Counted from the stretch's first letter, positions 1 through 5,060 are shown. The stretch: DNA of 5,193 nt from Sulfuricurvum sp. (GCA_022729835.1 DZBC01000156.1:1-5193); one strand, 5' to 3'. Numbers and translations are program-made. The notes: generated from the sequence alone by a model not told the origin.

Positions 1-317
1 TTGAGAACGATCCGCACGCGAAAGAGAATCTGCTCGCCATTTTGGATGCGAAGGAGCAAGACCACATGGTCACCGGACGCCAAAAGGGCAAGGAACGCGC
101 CCAGAGCCAGAGCGAAGAGAGCAGCCAAAAGGGGCCGCGCAAAGAGGGCGGCAGCTCCAATATGGAGGTGGACGCCGCAGGCTCAGCCGATAGCGAAGGG
201 GGTAAAGAGGTGCAAGGCGAGGAGCGGCTGAGTTTTGGGCAGAGCCAAAGCAAACTCTCCAGCCGACAGTATGAATTGATCAATCAAAGGGGGGTGAATG
301 AAACGAAGCCTTGGTAG
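1..317 (+). CDS. C-terminal end of a BatB/TPR-like protein (5' partial)
   Basis: The frame is open from base 3, the first complete codon, to the TAG at 315-317, so the start lies outside the window. The visible part of about 104 residues begins with NDPHAKENLLAILDAKEQ, which resembles the end of a TPR helix pair. A long low-complexity, charged Gln/Ser/Glu/Lys/Gly linker follows. The conserved-looking tail is SSRQYELINQRGVNETKPW. In Bacteroides aerotolerance-type operons, vWA/TPR proteins (BatB, BatC) sit directly before batD, and a TPR, a disordered linker and a short conserved tail fit that position. The 20-base overlap with the next gene supports co-expression. No vWA domain is visible because the 5' part is missing, so BatB versus BatC cannot be decided. 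The operon assignment is likely and the exact family is inferred. Confidence 0.6.
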   Translation, partial: ENDPHAKENLLAILDAKEQDHMVTGRQKGKERAQSQSEESSQKGPRKEGGSSNMEVDAAGSADSEGGKEVQGEERLSFGQSQSKLSSRQYELINQRGVNETKPW

Positions 318-1365
318 CCTTTTGGCGCTGGTGTGTGCGCTCTTTGGCGAGGTGCGCTTTGAGGTCGCGTGCGACACGCCGCGTGTGGTGGCGGGCGAGC
401 CGACTCTGGTGCGCTACAGCGCCTATTTTGACGATGAGGCCTTTACGACGACGCTCGCGCTCGCGCTTCGCGCCGATGCGCAGATCATCGATTACGGCAC
501 GCATGACACCGTGGTCGAGGGGAAGCGCGAAAGCCACTTTGAGTATCTGCTGATCCCAAGCCGCGCGGGGAGCGTGGCGATCGAGGGCGAAGCGACGCTG
601 CGCACCACCACGCGCGGCCAGATCGAAAACGCGGTGATCGGGCGCGACAACGTTCAGGGCTATCAATTCACGACGCGCACGCTCCCGCTCCCAACGCTTG
701 CTTTGAATGTGGGCGCCAACGATGCGCACATGGTGGGCGACATGACGCTTAGCGTCGCGCTATCGGCAACGCAGATCAAGGCGTATGAACCCTTACATGT
801 AACGATCACGTTGGAGGGCAAGGGGAGTTTGGATCGCTTTGTGGCCTTTGCGCCGCGCATCGATGGGGTAGAGCTGTTTGGCGAAGCGCCGCAACCCCAT
901 TGGCGGCGCTGCAAAGAGGGGCAGTGCGGCAAGGTTGTCCAGAAGATTGCGCTGGTGGCCAAAGAGGATTTTGTGCTGCCGCGCTTTGAGCTGGAGCTGT
1001 TCAATACCCGCACCCGCAGCCGCGAGACGCTGCACTTTGACGCGACCCCCATCAGTGTCGAAGCGCCCTTCACACCCCAAAGCCTGCTCGATGCCGATGC
1101 GCCCGACGCCCCGCGCAGTTGGGATCTTGGCTGGCTCAATCATCTGCTATCACTGCTGCTGGGCCTCGCTCTAGGCTGGGTGGCGCGTGATCGCTTGGTA
1201 CGCCGCGCCGAGGTGCGCAAAGCGCCGCAACTGCCCAAAGAGCCAAAAGCGCTGCTGGTGCATTTCGCCCTTGAGGGCTGCGACGCCGCGCTGCTTGAGC
1301 GCGCCGAGCGTGAGGGGTGGAGCCGCTCAAAAATCGTGCAAACATTTGACAAGGAGAAGCGATGA
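298..1365 (+). CDS. batD: BatD-like membrane-anchored periplasmic protein
   Basis: This is a 355-residue protein. It has an N-terminal signal segment (about residues 4-17, LGSLLALVCALFGE) and a beta-rich extracytoplasmic part. One hydrophobic segment (about 278-296, GWLNHLLSLLLGLALGW) is followed by a basic stop-transfer stretch (RDRLVRR) and a short cytoplasmic helical tail. The start VACDTPRVVAGEPTLVRYS and the segment EPLHVTITLEGKGSLDRF (164-181) match the Ig-like repeats of BatD ('oxygen tolerance') proteins. BatD proteins are often longer, so this is a short form. Cys205 and Cys210 are five residues apart in an exported loop and could form a disulfide. The ATG at 298 was chosen because AAAGGGGGG (286-294) lies just upstream. 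The gene overlaps its upstream neighbour by 20 bases and the next gene by ATGA. Bat proteins are linked to MoxR ATPases and to envelope or oxidative stress, but their exact reaction is not established. One unusual TTA codon belongs to a TTACATGTAA word at 793-802. Confidence 0.75.
   Translation: MKRSLGSLLALVCALFGEVRFEVACDTPRVVAGEPTLVRYSAYFDDEAFTTTLALALRADAQIIDYGTHDTVVEGKRESHFEYLLIPSRAGSVAIEGEATLRTTTRGQIENAVIGRDNVQGYQFTTRTLPLPTLALNVGANDAHMVGDMTLSVALSATQIKAYEPLHVTITLEGKGSLDRFVAFAPRIDGVELFGEAPQPHWRRCKEGQCGKVVQKIALVAKEDFVLPRFELELFNTRTRSRETLHFDATPISVEAPFTPQSLLDADAPDAPRSWDLGWLNHLLSLLLGLALGWVARDRLVRRAEVRKAPQLPKEPKALLVHFALEGCDAALLERAEREGWSRSKIVQTFDKEKR
793..802. repeat. TTACATGTAA palindrome, copy 1 (inside batD-like gene)
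   Basis: This is a perfect 10-base palindrome within the coding sequence. Bases 790-804 (cccttacatgtaacg) are identical to 3438-3452, after the peroxidase gene. In the BatD frame it reads CCC TTA CAT GTA ACG (P-L-H-V-T). The TTA is the only TTA leucine codon in this gene, which otherwise uses CTG, CTC, CTT, TTG and a few CTA. Confidence 0.7.
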
Positions 1366-1742
1366 AGGTCATCGTATGGACGGCGCTGCTGTGTGCGTGG
1401 TTGTGGGGTGCGGGGATCAAGGAGGATGCGGCGTTTGTGCAGGCCGCCGCGCATGGTAAGACGGTGCTGATGCTCTATAGTACCAAGGGGTGTCCCGAGT
1501 GCGCCTACATGAAAGAGAAGGTCTTTACCGCTCCCGAAGTGGCGCAGCGGCTAAAGCGCCATTTTGTGATCATCGAGAAAGACATCAACCGCGACGATCT
1601 GCCCGAGGGGTTAGCGTATATCGGTATCCCGACGCTCTTTGCGCTTAGATCTGACGGCTCGCTTATCGATACTGTGATCGGTTCGCGCCGCGCGGGGGTC
1701 TTTGCGCAGATACTCGACGATCTGCTCAAGGCGCAACCGTGA
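1362..1742 (+). CDS. Exported thioredoxin-like protein (CPEC active site)
   Basis: This is a 126-residue protein with an N-terminal hydrophobic export signal (residues about 2-17). A compact thioredoxin fold follows: strand TVLMLYS, active site GCPECAYMKEKVF with Cys44 and Cys47, strand HFVIIEKDIN, then GIPTLFAL with the cis-proline at Pro90, and a final helix. The length and the KEKVF after the CxxC resemble the periplasmic Thioredoxin_2/SoxW-like group rather than cytoplasmic TrxA (CGPC). It probably acts as a thiol reductase or disulfide-handling protein in the periplasm, with an unknown client. The ATG at 1362 overlaps the batD stop (ATGA), and AAGGAG lies at 1351-1356. Its 3' end overlaps the pentapeptide gene by GTGA, so all are likely co-translated. 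Cys11 is in the signal but not in a good lipobox. The fold is confident; the client and direction of electron flow are not known. Confidence 0.85.
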   Translation: MKVIVWTALLCAWLWGAGIKEDAAFVQAAAHGKTVLMLYSTKGCPECAYMKEKVFTAPEVAQRLKRHFVIIEKDINRDDLPEGLAYIGIPTLFALRSDGSLIDTVIGSRRAGVFAQILDDLLKAQP

Positions 1743-2332
1743 AAGGCGCGGCGCTGCTGCTCTTTGGAGCGCTGACGTTGATGGCCTATGATCCGCAAGC
1801 GCTTGAGCGGCTGATACAAGAGCAGAGCTGCCCGCGCTGCGATCTGCGCGGAGCGGACTTGCGCGCGCAAGAGTTGGTGGCATCCGAGCTGCAAGGGGCC
1901 GATCTGCGCGGGGCGCGTCTGGAAGGTGCGGAGCTGGTGGCCGCAGAGCTTGACGGTGCCGATCTCTCGGGCGCGTCGCTGCAGGGGGCGAACCTCTGGA
2001 AAGCTACGTTGCGAGATGCCAACCTCACGCGCGTGGCGGCCCAAAAAGCCAACTTCAAAGGGGCGCATCTGGAGCGCAGCGAGCTGGTAGATGCCAATTT
2101 CAGCCAAGCCAAACTGTGGAAAGCGCGGCTTGATGAGGCCAAAATCGTGCGCTGCGATTTTAAAGATGCCGAAGCGGGCGACGCCACCTTTGTGCAGAGC
2201 GATCTGCGTGATTCGCACTGGGATGGAGCGATTTTGTGGAAAACGCATCTGCATCAAACCGTGATGACACCGAAGCAGTGTGCCTACGCTCAAAGCGAAG
2301 AAGCAGAGCTGGTTCAGGTCAAATGCGAGTAG
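1739..2332 (+). CDS. Exported pentapeptide-repeat protein
   Basis: This is a 197-residue protein that starts with GTG at 1739, overlapping the previous stop, with AAGG at 1728-1731. Residues 2-16 form a hydrophobic export signal. After QEQSCPRC (Cys31, Cys34), A(D/N)LxxA-type pentapeptides run from about residue 35 to 175 (DLRGADL, LQGADLRGA, LDGADLSGA and so on). These would form a right-handed four-sided beta helix of about seven coils. LWK recurs at residues 86, 126 and 166, exactly 40 residues (two coils) apart, so three Trp residues stack on one face. Further cysteines are Cys139, Cys181 and Cys196. Pentapeptide proteins have varied roles, mostly binding or scaffolding, and no catalytic residues are visible here. 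An exported form with a CxxC at its N-terminus, encoded next to an exported thioredoxin-like protein, suggests that its disulfides matter; this is inference. The gene ends the operon. Confidence 0.85.
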   Translation: MKGAALLLFGALTLMAYDPQALERLIQEQSCPRCDLRGADLRAQELVASELQGADLRGARLEGAELVAAELDGADLSGASLQGANLWKATLRDANLTRVAAQKANFKGAHLERSELVDANFSQAKLWKARLDEAKIVRCDFKDAEAGDATFVQSDLRDSHWDGAILWKTHLHQTVMTPKQCAYAQSEEAELVQVKCE

Positions 2333-2339
2333 CGAAGAA

Positions 2340-2375
2340 GGGTACTAAATAATAATAATTTTCCTTTAAGTACCC
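2340..2375 (+). promoter_or_regulatory. Inverted repeat around AT-rich leader upstream of the peroxidase gene
   Basis: GGGTACT (2340-2346) and AGTACCC (2369-2375) are perfect 7-base arms around a 22-base AT-rich centre (aaataataataatttt followed by cctttaa). The stretch 2346-2360 offers several -10-like hexamers (TAATAA, AATAAT), as is usual for Campylobacterota promoters, which often lack a clear -35. The element ends 42 bases before the peroxidase ATG and begins 8 bases after the pentapeptide stop. It could be an operator flanking the peroxidase promoter or a weak hairpin ending the upstream operon. No T-run follows the right arm, so a classical terminator is less likely. The function is inferred. 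Confidence 0.4.
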
Positions 2376-2417
2376 AGACGCTACCATTTTGTCGTAAATT
2401 CACCTATAAGGCGCACA

Positions 2418-3431
2418 ATGAAAACCATTATTCTTTCTACTCTTGTCGCTTCAAGCCTGATGGCTTCAAGCATGGTCAAAACCGCCACCGAAGCGGGCCT
2501 TGCCCCTATTCCTGCGAGCCAAAGCGAGCTTTTGAAGCTCATCGACAACCCCAAAAACCCCATCACCGATGCCAAGGTCGAGCTGGGCAAAATGCTCTAC
2601 TTCGAGCCGCGCCTCTCCAAAAGCGGCCTCATCAGCTGCAACACCTGTCACAACCTCTCCGAGGGCGGCGATGATGGCGTAAGCGCGGCGATCGGGCACA
2701 AGTGGACGGCCAACCCGCACCACCTCAACTCGCCCACCGTCTACAACGCGGTCTTTTTCAGCGCGCAGTTTTGGGACGGACGCGACCCCAACCTAGAAAA
2801 ACAGGCGCAAGGCCCCATTCAGGCACACCCCGAGATGTCCGCTACGACTGAGCATGTCGAACAAACGGTCAACTCCATGCCCGCGTACGTCCGCGCCTTC
2901 AAAAAAGCGTACGGTGCCGATGTCAAGATCGATTTTGAAAAAGTGGCCGACACCATCGCGACGTTTGAGCGCACGCTTGTGACCCCTTCGCGCTTCGATG
3001 AGTACCTAAACTGCTGCGAAAAGGCGATGAGCAACGAGGAGCTAGAGGGGATGAAGGTCTTTATCGACAAAGGCTGCGCGACGTGTCACAACGGCGTCGG
3101 TATGGGCGGATCGATGAATATGTTTCCGGTCATGGGTCAGTTCAAACACGCCAACGTCGGCGACTTCAAAGGCGACGCCAACGGTATGGTCAAAGTCCCC
3201 ACCCTGCGCAACATCACCCAAACCGCGCCGTACTTTCACAACGGCACCGTATGGAGCTTGGCAGAAGCGATCAAGATCATGGGCGAAACCCAGCTAGGTA
3301 TCAAGATCAGCGACAAAGAGGCCGCACAGATCGAAACCTTCCTTGGTGCGCTTGAGGGCCAAAAACCTGCACTCACTATGCCGATGCTCCCTGCTTCTAC
3401 TGCTACTACCCCAAAACCTCAGATGAACTAA
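2418..3431 (+). CDS. Periplasmic di-haem cytochrome c peroxidase
   Basis: This is a complete 337-residue protein of the bacterial CcpA/MauG family. It reduces H2O2 to water in the periplasm with electrons from small c-type cytochromes. An export signal covers residues 1-18 (cleavage near SLMASS). Two haem-attachment motifs are present: CNTCH (Cys74, Cys77, His78) in the low-potential domain and CATCH (Cys220, Cys223, His224) in the high-potential domain. His94 in AIGHKW lies 16 residues after His78, matching the distal His71 of the Pseudomonas enzyme. Other family motifs are FWDGR (118-122), GPIQAHPEM with Glu139 as likely catalytic acid, PTLRN, TAPYFHNG (His274), and Met288 as probable axial ligand. 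QLG and a Pro/Thr-rich tail end the protein. Two adjacent cysteines (199-200) before the second haem motif are odd. AAGG at 2408-2411 supports the ATG. It stands alone between an AT-rich leader and a hairpin. Confidence 0.95.
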   Translation: MKTIILSTLVASSLMASSMVKTATEAGLAPIPASQSELLKLIDNPKNPITDAKVELGKMLYFEPRLSKSGLISCNTCHNLSEGGDDGVSAAIGHKWTANPHHLNSPTVYNAVFFSAQFWDGRDPNLEKQAQGPIQAHPEMSATTEHVEQTVNSMPAYVRAFKKAYGADVKIDFEKVADTIATFERTLVTPSRFDEYLNCCEKAMSNEELEGMKVFIDKGCATCHNGVGMGGSMNMFPVMGQFKHANVGDFKGDANGMVKVPTLRNITQTAPYFHNGTVWSLAEAIKIMGETQLGIKISDKEAAQIETFLGALEGQKPALTMPMLPASTATTPKPQMN

Positions 3432-3438
3432 GTTTTGC

Positions 3439-3467
3439 CCTTACATGTAACGTGTTTACATGTAAGG
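3439..3467. repeat. 12-bp stem hairpin made of two TTACATGTAA copies
   Basis: Bases 3439-3450 (ccttacatgtaa) and 3456-3467 (ttacatgtaagg) are perfect inverted arms around a 5-base loop (cgtgt). Each arm holds the 10-base palindrome TTACATGTAA (3441-3450 and 3456-3465), so the site can also form small symmetrical sub-structures. It lies 7 bases after the peroxidase stop and 45 bases before the stop of the convergent nucleotidyltransferase gene, which suits a shared two-way transcription end. No T-run follows on either strand (ctctgtaag on +, gcaaaact on -), so a standard intrinsic terminator is not shown. A protein-binding or uptake-like role is equally possible. Confidence 0.65.
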
Positions 3468-3512
3468 CTCTGTAAGACAGCTATAGGTTATGAATCTTAA
3501 TTTATTGCACTC

Positions 3513-4295
3513 TCACCGTTTTTCGGAGATTTTTTCAACCATCTCTTCATAACAGCACTCTTCCGCAAATCTCAATTCGTCGTTGTCTAATGTCGTCTCC
3601 GAGAATGACAACAATGTTCCGACAAAATCAAGCAGATATTCGGGTGCCCCCAAAGATAGTATTCGGTATTCAGGATTTGGAGTCATTGCACTGATATCTC
3701 GATGGTACGTTTGTATTCTTTCTTCATCACTGCAAATATTGGAGAGAGTAGTATAGAGAATCATTAAATCCCCTTCATCTATTCGTCCAAGTGAGGTTAA
3801 ATCCGAAAAAAGGGTCGGATCATGATGGACGGCTACGGCAATATCGAAAATATCTCTTGGGTGTCCCTTGTTGCCTCGATAATGAATTTTTTTAGCAATG
3901 ATTTCAGCGGGGGTTTCGATATTGAGGGTATGTCCCCAAAAATGCTCCATCGTATAGGGCGTTTGTGTGTAGGGTATGACATCAAAAAACTGGATTTTGC
4001 TTTGATCGTCGATAGTGAGTTCGAGATAATAGCCCGGAGCACGCATTACACCGCTGTAGCCTATAGAAGAAAAGATGGATTCTACAGTATCCGACCAGTT
4101 ACGGCGTAATCTATCCAATCGATCGGACGAGCCATCAGGATAGAGGAAGATATCGATATCGGTCGAATAACGATGATGCCAGTAAAAAGCGCTGAGAGCT
4201 GTCCCTCCGCCAAAGGCGAAAGCAGTGATATTTTTTTCATCCAGTAGTGCTAACGCTGCATGAAGCAATCGTTGCTGAACGTGAAAGTCATGCAA
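3513..4295 (-). CDS. AbiEii/AbiGii-type nucleotidyltransferase (likely toxin)
   Basis: This is a 260-residue protein. Its nucleotidyltransferase core motif is FGGGTALSAFYWHHRYSTDIDIFL (residues about 28-51, shown here in two parts: FGGGTALSAFYWHH, then RYSTDIDIFL). It has the Gly-Gly-Thr loop at 30-32 and the metal-binding pair Asp46 and Asp48. A third acid is probably Asp105 in QFFDV. The second family signature is EIIAKKIHYRGNKGHPRDIFDI (131-152, split as EIIAKKIHYRG and NKGHPRDIFDI), with Lys135, Arg147 and Asp148. These features match the AbiEii toxin family, whose members transfer nucleotides to RNA targets such as tRNA. The start is TTG at 4295: no in-frame ATG precedes the motif, and an upstream in-frame stop limits extension. 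It overlaps its upstream partner by 8 bases, suggesting translational coupling. GC content is clearly below that of the region 1 genes. The family is confident; the toxin role and target are inferred. Confidence 0.85.
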   Translation of the reverse strand: MHDFHVQQRLLHAALALLDEKNITAFAFGGGTALSAFYWHHRYSTDIDIFLYPDGSSDRLDRLRRNWSDTVESIFSSIGYSGVMRAPGYYLELTIDDQSKIQFFDVIPYTQTPYTMEHFWGHTLNIETPAEIIAKKIHYRGNKGHPRDIFDIAVAVHHDPTLFSDLTSLGRIDEGDLMILYTTLSNICSDEERIQTYHRDISAMTPNPEYRILSLGAPEYLLDFVGTLLSFSETTLDNDELRFAEECCYEEMVEKISEKR

Positions 4296-4719
4296 TGGAT
4301 CGTTTCTTTGCGATTAATTCAGCAGCTTTAGTTTTTTTGATGACAAACTTTTTCGGCTGACGCTCTATCGTGACCTCCAAGATAGTGTCCCAACGGGTAT
4401 CTAAAGGGTTCTTTGAATATGAAGAAGTTCGATAGAGATTCGCGATACTTTGTTTACTTAACCGTGAAGTGGCAAGTAGTTCGCGCAAATCACTTTCGTC
4501 GGCTTCTGCGAAAAAACGGTCAAGTATCAGCTTCTGATCTTCATTTTTTTCGCGATAATCCTCTCCCTCAAAAGCTTTGGTAATATCTGCAAGAGAGTAG
4601 TGTCGTTCGATATTACGGTTGATGATTTGTCGTAAATGCAACAACGGCTCTTCTGTTTTTTGGATACATCGGGTACCTAAACGGATACCGTGTACGTGTG
4701 CAATCGGTTGCTTTGCCAT
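4288..4719 (-). CDS. Unrecognised 143-residue partner of the nucleotidyltransferase (candidate antitoxin)
   Basis: I do not recognise this family. The ATG at 4719 is preceded by AAGGGG (4725-4730) at good spacing, and a consensus promoter lies just upstream, so the gene is real. The protein is charged and mainly helical, with no signal or membrane segment. Residues about 73-97 (ADESDLRELLATSRLSKQ, then SIANLYR) look like a possible helix-turn-helix. A short beta strand pair (ILEVTIERQPKKFVIKK) and a basic C-terminal helix (AAELIAKKRSIA) follow. Gene order (small protein first, toxin second, 8-base overlap) is that of type IV AbiE-like or similar toxin-antitoxin pairs. The protein is shorter than typical AbiEi and lacks an obvious N-terminal winged helix. 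A role as antitoxin and autorepressor is inferred from position and from the operator-like repeat over its promoter. Confidence 0.75.
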   Translation of the reverse strand: MAKQPIAHVHGIRLGTRCIQKTEEPLLHLRQIINRNIERHYSLADITKAFEGEDYREKNEDQKLILDRFFAEADESDLRELLATSRLSKQSIANLYRTSSYSKNPLDTRWDTILEVTIERQPKKFVIKKTKAAELIAKKRSIA

Positions 4720-4724
4720 TTAGA

Positions 4725-4730
4725 CCCCTT
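4725..4730 (-). promoter_or_regulatory. Ribosome binding site of the candidate antitoxin gene
   Basis: AAGGGG on the minus strand, five bases before the ATG at 4719. It fixes the start of the two-gene unit. The leader from the predicted transcription start is only about 18 bases. Confidence 0.7.
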
Positions 4731-4743
4731 TGTATTTTTGTAA

Positions 4744-4772
4744 ATTATATCCCTCTTCGCTATTTTTGTCAA
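4744..4772 (-). promoter_or_regulatory. Perfect-consensus sigma-70 promoter of the toxin-antitoxin unit
   Basis: Read on the minus strand, TTGACA (4772-4767) is followed by exactly 17 bases and then TATAAT (4749-4744). Both hexamers are exact consensus at the ideal spacing. Transcription would begin near 4737, about 18 bases before the ATG at 4719. Such a strong promoter is unusual where -35 boxes are normally weak. It implies that the unit is either highly expressed or, more likely, held down by a repressor acting on the overlapping inverted repeat. Confidence 0.85.
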
Positions 4773-4783
4773 AATAGGGATAT
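4747..4783. promoter_or_regulatory. Operator-like inverted repeat across the toxin-antitoxin promoter
   Basis: ATATCCCT (4747-4754) and AGGGATAT (4776-4783) are perfect 8-base inverted arms with 21 bases between them. One arm overlaps the -10 box and the other lies just outside the -35 box. Nested inside is a second inverted pair, TATTTT (4761-4766) and AAAATA (4771-4776), around TGTC. Arms 29 bases centre to centre, about three helical turns, suit a dimeric repressor binding on one face and shutting the promoter. Autoregulation by the 143-residue partner is inferred. Confidence 0.55.
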
Positions 4784-4799
4784 TTTTCAAAGTGAAAAA
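4783..4799. repeat. Short AT-rich inverted repeat upstream of the toxin-antitoxin promoter
   Basis: TTTTTCA (4783-4789) and TGAAAAA (4793-4799) are perfect arms around AAG. The repeat directly abuts the operator-like repeat on the upstream side of the promoter. In such AT-rich DNA this could be chance. It could also act as an UP-like or accessory regulatory element. Confidence 0.25.
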
Positions 4800-4891
4800 A
4801 GTATTATAAATTACGGTGACATGATACTTATTAAATCTCAAAAACAACAGCCTTTTGCTACAAAATATAACTATATCTTTGTGATTATTGC

Positions 4892-4901
4892 TTACATGTA
4901 A
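4892..4901. repeat. TTACATGTAA palindrome, copy 4
   Basis: Perfect 10-base palindrome preceded by C, giving CTTACATGTAA (4891-4901) like the other copies. With the hairpin at 3439-3467 it brackets the toxin-antitoxin unit. Confidence 0.7.
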
Positions 4902-5007
4902 TGCTCACGCTCTTTCATAGCGATTTTTTGTCCTAAAATCTCTCTGTCAACGACTTCACTACATCCGATGAGCGAGGTTCTAACCCATGATAGGGTACGA
5001 TTCTCTA

Positions 5008-5024
5008 ATACATCTTTGATGTAT
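5008..5024. promoter_or_regulatory. Interrupted palindrome upstream of the last gene
   Basis: ATACATC (5008-5014) and GATGTAT (5018-5024) are perfect 7-base arms around TTT. It sits about 43 bases before the start of the final gene, where an operator or small leader hairpin could act. No clear -10/-35 pair was found next to it, so the function is unknown. Confidence 0.35.
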
Positions 5025-5051
5025 CGGCGGGTGAAAGGCCAGAGATAGAGA

Positions 5052-5060
5052 GGGGGGGAG
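5052..5060 (+). promoter_or_regulatory. G-rich ribosome binding site of the last gene
   Basis: Seven consecutive G residues (5052-5058) followed by AG lie six bases before the ATG at 5067. The purine-rich block supports this start. A G-run in a ribosome binding site can change length by replication slippage and so tune translation. Confidence 0.55.

Larger units (their letters stand above)
4800..5050. other. Mostly non-coding AT-rich spacer
   Basis: Together with the promoter block this makes about 347 bases (4720-5066) without a convincing gene. It holds the fourth TTACATGTAA word (4892-4901) and a 17-base interrupted palindrome (5008-5024). A 26-codon plus-strand ORF (4821-4901) and a minus-strand open frame (to 4892) both end at the palindrome, because TAC-ATG-TAA in its symmetric frame gives a stop on either strand. 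The DNA between 4910 and 5030 is less AT-rich, and its minus frame reads plausibly as protein, so a gene remnant is possible. No tRNA or other known RNA was recognised. Confidence 0.5.

Noticed and set aside
280..1454. Long minus-strand open frames opposite the batD-like gene
   Set aside because: They are antisense shadows of GC-rich coding DNA, with Arg/Ala-rich translations and no domain signal.
1505..2293. 262-residue minus-strand open frame opposite the thioredoxin and pentapeptide genes
   Set aside because: Its apparent repeats mirror the pentapeptide repeats of the plus-strand gene. The plus-strand genes have signals, motifs and ribosome binding sites.
2340..2375. Intrinsic terminator for the bat operon
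   Set aside because: The stem is only 7 bp with a 22-base loop and no T-run follows, so it is listed as a regulatory inverted repeat instead.
3822..4109. 95-residue plus-strand open frame opposite the nucleotidyltransferase gene
   Set aside because: It is antisense to a gene with clear family motifs, and no ribosome binding site supports it.
4821..4901. 26-residue plus-strand ORF starting MILIKSQKQQ and ending in the palindrome
   Set aside because: The ribosome binding site is weak, the composition is that of AT-rich spacer, and its stop is simply supplied by TTACATGTAA. It is too short to support.
3441..4901. Attachment sites or CRISPR-like repeats made of the TTACATGTAA copies
   Set aside because: The spacing is irregular, one copy is inside an unrelated gene, and no integrase or cas gene is present. 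A dispersed word fits better.
4975..5001. tRNA-like stretch (ggttctaaccc followed by tagggta and gattc)
   Set aside because: The T-arm-like resemblance is superficial. No acceptor stem or anticodon arm could be folded around it.
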